A DNA stretch of 64,000 bases, from the NCBI GenBank assembly GCA_026874595.1, contig CM049317.1, forward strand, positions 45,346,401-45,410,400, given 5' to 3'. The notes under the pieces are model-generated. The model ran no database searches, was not told the DNA's origin, and saw only the letters and a program-made list of their open reading frames with translations. Both the position numbers and the translations under genes were made by a program. Below, one piece after another: positions 61,201 through 64,000 of the stretch (position 1 is its first letter; each line of letters opens with the position of its first letter). This stretch comes from Sipunculus nudus. Taxonomy: Eukaryota > Annelida > Sipuncula > Golfingiida > Sipunculidae.

Positions 61201-63758
61201 TGAAACTTGGTCTGTTGCCAAATCTGAAATAGTTGGCAAGCAATTTATAGACGAAGACAAATTTTTGGCACATTGCCAAATCTGCATGTTTATTCAAACT
61301 GAAAGACTTTGGCTAAAATGCTTTTTTCAAGCTGCATATGAATAAGATTTTTTATCAAAATGTTTAGAATAATAACAGATGCCTATTGAAAGCAAAATCA
61401 GAATACAGATATATTTTATTCATGGATTTATTTAACACATAATCTGGATATTGAACCAATTATTTATGCTACCTGTACAGCTCTGCTTATATACCCAAAG
61501 AGCTCAGTTTGTTAATTAAATAATTCTCTCACAGTCTTTTCATTATAAAAGGTCCGATAATTCTGCCAAAAATCATTTAAGTAAACTTGAACACAGGCCT
61601 AAGAATAATTTCTGTGCAATGTTAAGAAGTTCAAACAACAGTTTTGCAGAAGAAGATTATTGCAGCCCTCAGTTTGAAATAGGCTTACTAATGGCCACAA
61701 GACCAACTTCAGCTTTCTATGACTCTACCAAAAATCAATGAACCCAATCTGTTCTTATACAATTGAAAGAACCCTACCTTAGGATTCAGCTTGACAGTTT
61801 CATCATAAAACATTTTCAAAATGAAAGAGGCTAAAATTATGAGTATTTTGCCCATTAAAAAACAGGTCGATGTAGGTGGCGCCAAATAAACTGCAATTTA
61901 AAATATGAGTCATGTGACCAACATTTGCACAAAACTTGGTAATGCTAGCTCCTGTTGTCTCTGAGATTGTTATGTTAGTATGCTTACTCGGCCAAATGAC
62001 TAAGTTCAAATTCCTATAACTCTGCCAAAATTTATCAAACCCAAACCATTTGAACAAACCTAAGAGAGCTCTTCTCTAGGATCATTTCTGTGAAATATTG
62101 AACAATTTAGTTGAATGTTTTCAGAGAAGATTTTCAAAGGTTTTTTAGCTTTTGCCCTGTAAAATGTGAAGTTAATGCAGGTGGTGCCACAAAAAGTGCA
62201 ATCCCACAACAATTGATATGTGACAGATTCAAAGTTTGCATAAATTTGGGAATGCCAGCTCCTGCCATTCCTGAGAAATTACGGATGACTTATAACCCCT
62301 ATACAAAAAAAGATTGATGCAGGTGGCGCCACCAATACCTCAATTTCCAATATGAGTCATATGACCAGTATCTGCATAAAATTTAGTGATGATAACTCCA
62401 GCCGTTTCTGATACTTTAATTTTAGTATCCTTTTTTTGCCAAATGACTAAGTTCAGCTGAACTGGAACCATTCAAACAAACTTGCAAGAGATTTTGATTC
62501 AGAGATTATTTCTCTTAAATATTTAACAATTTGGCTGGACAGTTTTGGAGAAGAAGATTTTTGAAGGCTTTTTTAGCTTTTTCCCTATTAAATTTAAGTA
62601 AATGCAGATAGCAAAAAATAAACAAAATCTGAAAGAGCTTTTTAGATGACTGATTTTTTGCATAAAATTTGGTGATGCTCGATCTGGCCATTTTTGAGAC
62701 AGTAAGGGTTAATGTACAAATTGCACAAGCTCACAGGTTCGCTAAAAGTTTGTGGGCTGTTCCAAGGAAATCTTCATCCCTAAAACAGTATGCAATGGAA
62801 AGTACAAGATTTATGCTTGTGAAGCATGTTTTATCATGAAGCATTTCAAATAATAATAACCCCTACCTTAAATTATCAATGACCCGTGATTTCTCAGGTA
62901 GACCCAAGAAGTCCAATAGGAAACGTGTCCTATCTTCTATAGCTTTCTTGTCCATTCTAAACAAACGACCAAAATATCTCAATGTTTCCCCGATACTGAG
63001 CCGCAGGAAGAGGGACAGGTCCTGAAACAACAGACAAGGATGAATAACAACCTATATATAGTGTCCAATAAGGTCAGCATGTGGAGTCAATCTGGTGCAC
63101 GTGATATAAAACTTCATCAAAAGTAATTCAAGGATTACCAAAACAATAATGTCTGGATTTGCCTCACTTAGACTAGTTATTAGTCCATCAGTATTCAACT
63201 ATGCCCTGTTCCACAGCCCCTGTCCACCTAATTTTTTGTGATATTTCCTTCAAATATATTTTGTTTGCCACTACAACTTAGTTTTTATAAAATGAGGTAA
63301 TGTCGTGATTTATGATGATTCAAATAAGCATGAAATTAATATATCTACTTTGCAGTGCTAGGACAGTGTTGACTTGTGTAGAAAAATTTGCAGAACAGTT
63401 GGAGTCAGTTAAGTGGCCATATCTGTTTATCCTTTTAATGTAGGAGGGACATATATGTAATGTAACATACACATGACCTACAAATACTAATGAAACATCA
63501 TCACTAATACAGATCATCAAATGTATGTAGTTTAAGACTGTCAGCTTAGGTTGTGACTGATATGTCGCAAGAACGTTCATCTGTTCAGTCATATTTCTTT
63601 TAAAATAATCATTTGGAATCCATGCATGGGAGAGCATTATTTTGCCGTCAGATAATCACCATATTTGTCTGACTTACCTCTTGAGGTAAGCATAAGTGCA
63701 TTGTATAATCCTTATAGGTGGGCAGCTGTCGTGGAATTGAGTATAGTGATCTGATCTT
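33612..63758 (-). CDS. ABC half transporter, ABCH-type (ABCG20/23-like), 3' part in 19 exons
   Basis: Nineteen minus-strand exons with consensus GT-AG sites join in phase to 1932 bp (643 residues plus TGA). Join: 63678-63758, 62867-63021, 60277-60384, 57976-58069, 57454-57528, 56865-56975, 56386-56470, 53620-53722, 52754-52937, 50803-50906, 50385-50461, 49649-49764, 43162-43232, 42152-42240, 41443-41546, 40784-40856, 39317-39403, 37524-37628, 33612-33721. The visible protein has Q-loop (LPQE), signature SGGQ (about residue 79), Walker B LLILDEP (about 98) and H-loop TTH (about 136). A membrane domain follows with one helix near residue 275, an extracellular loop and a cluster of helices to the C terminus. 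This NBD-TMD order and the motifs fit ABCH or ABCG20/23-like half transporters, which act as dimers; insect members are linked to lipid export. The substrate here is unknown. Walker A is outside the window. Confidence 0.93.
37524..37628 (-). CDS. ABC transporter exon 18
   Basis: 105 bp, phases 1/1, donor GTAGTG. Encodes [20 protein letters not shown] and [14 protein letters not shown], matching the family's GxxWPLExMP and P.TYA..A(L/M)R motifs. The intron 3' of it is filled by the 114-bp array. Confidence 0.95.
37927..38772. repeat. intronic minisatellite, about 32-38-bp unit
   Basis: About 25 variable units of GCCTGGCCTGATCCCTGCC plus TTCTTTATTTA, in the intron between exons 17 and 18. Unlike the 46-, 62- and 114-bp arrays, it shows no resemblance to an exon boundary of this gene. 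Confidence 0.95.
39317..39403 (-). CDS. ABC transporter exon 17
   Basis: 87 bp. Encodes [20 protein letters not shown] and VYPNLLLS, the segment ending at the conserved LSG before the penultimate region. Splice phases 1/1. Confidence 0.94.
39540..39795 (-). mobile_element. tRNA-derived SINE (minus orientation)
   Basis: On the minus strand a tRNA-like head has an A-box-like GGTAGAGTGAAGG and a B-box-like GAGTTCAAATCTC. The body continues GGTGAGATTTTGCAC. The same head-to-body transition occurs in the + strand copy near 42600. The promoter boxes are degenerate and no tRNA cloverleaf is intended. The 3' end is estimated. Confidence 0.65.
40784..40856 (-). CDS. ABC transporter exon 16: membrane helix
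   Basis: 73 bp, acceptor TCTTAAG, donor GTAAGC. Encodes [20 protein letters not shown] and GMSL, a strongly hydrophobic helix. Confidence 0.94.
41443..41546 (-). CDS. ABC transporter exon 15: membrane helix
   Basis: 104 bp. Encodes [20 protein letters not shown] and [14 protein letters not shown], an uninterrupted hydrophobic helix. Donor GTGGGT. Confidence 0.95.
42152..42240 (-). CDS. ABC transporter exon 14: helix and cytoplasmic turn
   Basis: 89 bp. Encodes [20 protein letters not shown] and GLLDRSYVA. The [17 protein letters not shown] sequence is the conserved intracellular loop (typically ERxxGLLxR). Confidence 0.96.
42584..42745 (+). mobile_element. tRNA-derived SINE (plus orientation)
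   Basis: GGTTCAGGGGTAGAGCACAG resembles a tRNA A box and GGGTTCAAATCTT a B box, spaced as in a tRNA. The body reads GTGGTGAGATTTTCAC, like the copy at 39540-39795. It lies in the intron between exons 13 and 14 in the opposite orientation to the gene. Confidence 0.7.
43162..43232 (-). CDS. ABC transporter exon 13: start of helix cluster
   Basis: 71 bp, acceptor TTGCAG, donor GTAAGG. Encodes [20 protein letters not shown] followed by III. The FxxFMAPGI motif opens the second membrane helix in this family. Confidence 0.95.
43790..44410. other. degenerate dispersed repeats in intron 12-13
   Basis: Several degenerate copies of a motif block containing GCAAAATTTCAGGCCAATAC and GGTGGTGCCACC. Similar blocks occur at 60690-60980 and 61870-62420. 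Frames across it have no domain. Confidence 0.5.
45181..45338. repeat. 79-bp tandem duplication with an 8-bp hairpin
   Basis: GTTGCTTGCC recurs at 45181 and 45260 with the same downstream sequence. Each unit has GCTTGCCG followed 13 bases later by its complement CGGCAAGC (45184-45191 and 45205-45212), then a GTCTGTTTGTCTGTC tract. Confidence 0.9.
45909..46912 (+). promoter_or_regulatory. four CTCF-like motifs, first set
   Basis: CCGCTAGGGGGCGCT at 45909-45923 and 46236-46250, CCACTAGTGGGCGCT at 46567-46581 and CTGCTAGAGGGCGCT at 46898-46912. They match the known CTCF core CCASYAGRKGGCRS at 12-13 of 14 positions and share one orientation. Binding is not shown by sequence alone; they are part of a repeat. 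Confidence 0.35.
47827..48830 (+). promoter_or_regulatory. four CTCF-like motifs, second set
   Basis: The same four motifs 1918 bp downstream (47827, 48154, 48485 and 48816) carried by the second copy of the tandem duplication. All eight point the same way within one intron. Confidence 0.35.
49649..49764 (-). CDS. ABC transporter exon 12: extracellular loop
   Basis: 116 bp. Encodes [20 protein letters not shown] and [18 protein letters not shown], the amphipathic stretch of the extracellular loop. Donor GTAAGT. The following intron (6.4 kb) is the longest visible and holds the 1918-bp tandem duplication. Confidence 0.94.
50385..50461 (-). CDS. ABC transporter exon 11: extracellular loop
   Basis: 77 bp, phase 2 in and 1 out. 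Encodes [20 protein letters not shown] and YLDMT. An NVT sequon is present and the [13 protein letters not shown] block is conserved in the family. Confidence 0.94.
50803..50906 (-). CDS. ABC transporter exon 10: extracellular loop
   Basis: 104 bp, phase 0 in and 2 out. Encodes [20 protein letters not shown] and [14 protein letters not shown], the conserved WGVISF block of the extracellular domain. The first 37 bp with their acceptor (TTTTAACAG) recur about 20 times directly 5' as the 62-bp array. Confidence 0.95.
50870..52200 (-). repeat. 62-bp minisatellite derived from the exon 10 splice acceptor, about 21 units
   Basis: Each unit contains an intron tail ending TTTTAACAG, then AATCCTTACAGCAGTATGAG and further bases up to GACACC, which are the first 37 bp of exon 10. 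The unit then returns to intron sequence (ATGACTTTGTTTTTCTG). Exon 10 itself is the terminal unit. In exon frame a unit runs into TGA (GCAGTATGA) in the next unit. Confidence 0.96.
52754..52937 (-). CDS. ABC transporter exon 9: first transmembrane helix
   Basis: 184 bp. Encodes the first membrane helix ([19 protein letters not shown]) and the beginning of the extracellular region, [25 protein letters not shown] offers an NxT glycosylation sequon. The donor GTAAGT is consensus. Confidence 0.96.
53620..53722 (-). CDS. ABC transporter exon 8: start of membrane domain
   Basis: 103 bp. Encodes [20 protein letters not shown] followed by [12 protein letters not shown], the amphipathic connecting helix typical of ABC-2 membrane domains. 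Its first 36 bp and the preceding acceptor (TTTTACAG) are the ancestor or a member of the 46-bp repeat array that lies directly 5' of it. Confidence 0.93.
53671..55705 (-). repeat. 46-bp minisatellite derived from the exon 8 splice acceptor, about 43 units
   Basis: Each unit has about 10 bp of intron ending TGTTTACAG and 36 bp equivalent to the start of exon 8 (ATCCTGTCAACTGTCACATC and onwards to GGTATTTC). The consensus unit has no stop codon in any frame on the minus strand, and because 46 is not a multiple of three the three frames follow one another. This yields overlapping open frames up to 199 codons in Cys/His/Trp-rich sequence. Exon 8 is the terminal unit. Confidence 0.96.
56386..56470 (-). 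CDS. ABC transporter exon 7: cytoplasmic linker
   Basis: 85 bp, acceptor TACTTTCAG, donor GTGAGT. Encodes a hydrophilic linker ([19 protein letters not shown] and following). It is poorly conserved in the family; assignment rests on splice sites and phase (0 in, 1 out). The adjacent downstream intron contains the 46-bp array. Confidence 0.85.
56865..56975 (-). CDS. ABC transporter exon 6: end of ATPase domain and linker
   Basis: 37 codons in phase 0 starting [14 protein letters not shown], the conserved C-terminal NBD helix. A charged, hydrophilic linker rich in Lys, Arg and Asp then leads towards the membrane domain. Confidence 0.94.
57454..57528 (-). CDS. ABC transporter exon 5: end of NBD core
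   Basis: 25 codons in phase 0: [19 protein letters not shown] and a short tail. This is the conserved strand and turn following the H-loop (MRNGRLLAE). Confidence 0.95.
57976..58069 (-). CDS. ABC transporter exon 4: H-loop
   Basis: 94 bp, acceptor TTTTTACCAG, donor GTAGGT. Encodes [14 protein letters not shown] and [16 protein letters not shown]. The switch His is in TTHYVEEA. The junction with exon 3 restores an Arg codon. Confidence 0.96.
58172..60260 (-). mobile_element. DIRS-like retrotransposon remnant in intron 3-4
   Basis: Minus-strand RT sequence with [37 protein letters not shown] and the catalytic YLDDW (near 58975-58989), then [10 protein letters not shown]. This RT type is found in DIRS-order elements. 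An RNase-H-like part follows ([28 protein letters not shown]). Several frameshifts show decay, and the tyrosine recombinase expected for DIRS was not found. A 12-bp direct repeat ATGAGCCCTGGT occurs at 58172-58183 and 60261-60272 and may mark the limits. Same orientation as the host gene. Confidence 0.8.
58206..59570 (-). pseudogene. DIRS-like RT/RNase H pseudogene
   Basis: The coding remnant lies in three frames: about 59570-58965 for RT, 58978-58700 for RT-thumb-like sequence, and 58745-58206 for the RNase-H-like region. Frame breaks near 59070 and 58970 are evident because conserved motifs change frame. No complete polypeptide can be made from it. Confidence 0.8.
60277..60384 (-). CDS. ABC transporter exon 3: signature and Walker B
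   Basis: 108 bp. The start completes [16 protein letters not shown] (signature), followed by [14 protein letters not shown], the Walker B Asp, catalytic Glu and D-loop. This is the diagnostic core of the ATPase. The intron 3' of it contains the DIRS-like element. Confidence 0.97.
60690..62860. other. intron 2-3, degenerate dispersed repeats
   Basis: Several blocks with GATGCAGGTGGCGCCACC, GAGTCATATGACCA and GCATAAAATTTGGTGATG, each 300-450 bp apart and strongly diverged. No coding or RNA signal is recognised. Confidence 0.5.
62867..63021 (-). CDS. ABC transporter exon 2: helical subdomain of the NBD
   Basis: 155 bp, acceptor TTTCAG, donor GTAGGG. Encodes [20 protein letters not shown] and a charged helix that continues to VIDNL. 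This is the region between Q-loop and signature in ABCG/ABCH proteins. Ends in phase 2, completed by exon 3 to give the Ser of SGGQ. Confidence 0.93.
63022..63677. other. intron 1-2
   Basis: AT-rich intron. The 105-codon minus-strand frame at 63320-63637 has no recognised domain and overlaps no splice-supported exon. Nothing else is seen. Confidence 0.55.
63678..63758 (-). CDS. ABC transporter exon 1 of visible part: Q-loop
   Basis: 27 codons between a TTTATCCCAG acceptor and a GTAAGT donor, phase 0 at both ends. It ends in CLPQE, the Q-loop that senses ATP and contacts the membrane domain. The residues before it diverge from the usual GYMPQ context, so this exon is the least certain of the set. 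Its phase and position fit exactly. Confidence 0.78.
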
Positions 63759-64000
63759 CTGGGATAAACATTTTGAAATTAAAAATAATCAAAATACACA
63801 ATCATACAGGCTGCTAAACTTAATCACATCACAAAAGAGAAATTAGCTAGTACAGAAAAATTTGAAATATATGACATGGCCCATTCTTGTAAATATAAAA
63901 TTGATGTAGGTGTGCTTCCTTTGAACATTGAAAGTTTGTTTGAAAGTTAAATTTATTTTGTTACTTATCTAAAGAACATCTGAATTTGGAGTACTGAAAC

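Overview
The window is eukaryotic. A split gene with consensus GT-AG introns runs along the minus strand, surrounded by retrotransposons, DNA-transposon-like elements, a tRNA-derived SINE family, microsatellites and several long minisatellites. There is no operon structure and no bacterial gene. The repeat landscape, the AT-rich introns and an ABCH-type (ABCG20/23-like) half transporter suggest a marine invertebrate, possibly a bivalve mollusc. That placement is an inference, not a demonstrated fact.

Layout. 1-5555: a decayed Ty3/gypsy LTR retrotransposon on the minus strand. Its pol remains (RT, RNase H, integrase) but gag and protease are missing. 5556-10636: first copy of a segmental duplication, without genes. 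10637-14652: dispersed repeats, one of them interrupted by a 1.6-kb terminal-inverted-repeat (TIR) element. 14653-30847: second copy of the segmental duplication. It is enlarged by a 3.3-kb TIR element with a perfect 8-bp target duplication, by about 1.3 kb near a large inverted repeat, and by growth of a C/T-only minisatellite from about 0.95 kb to about 6.7 kb. 30848-33611: AT-rich DNA ending in three copies of a 369-bp tandem repeat.

33612-63758 (minus strand) holds 19 exons, 1932 bp of phase-consistent coding sequence (643 residues plus stop). They are the 3' part of an ABC half transporter with NBD before TMD. The Walker A exon or exons lie beyond position 64000. Q-loop, SGGQ signature, Walker B, H-loop and a complete ABC-2-type membrane domain are all present. 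Introns carry a DIRS-like retrotransposon remnant, a near-identical 1918-bp tandem duplication with eight CTCF-like motifs, two SINEs and several minisatellites.

The most striking observation is that three separate minisatellites in this one gene (unit lengths 114, 62 and 46 bp) are each built from the 3' splice site plus the 5' end of the exon next to them. Each array lies immediately 5' (sense strand) of the exon it resembles, so the gene carries roughly 95 duplicated splice acceptors. In the 114-bp array every unit is a potential alternative terminal exon. In the 46-bp array the consensus unit is open in all three frames.
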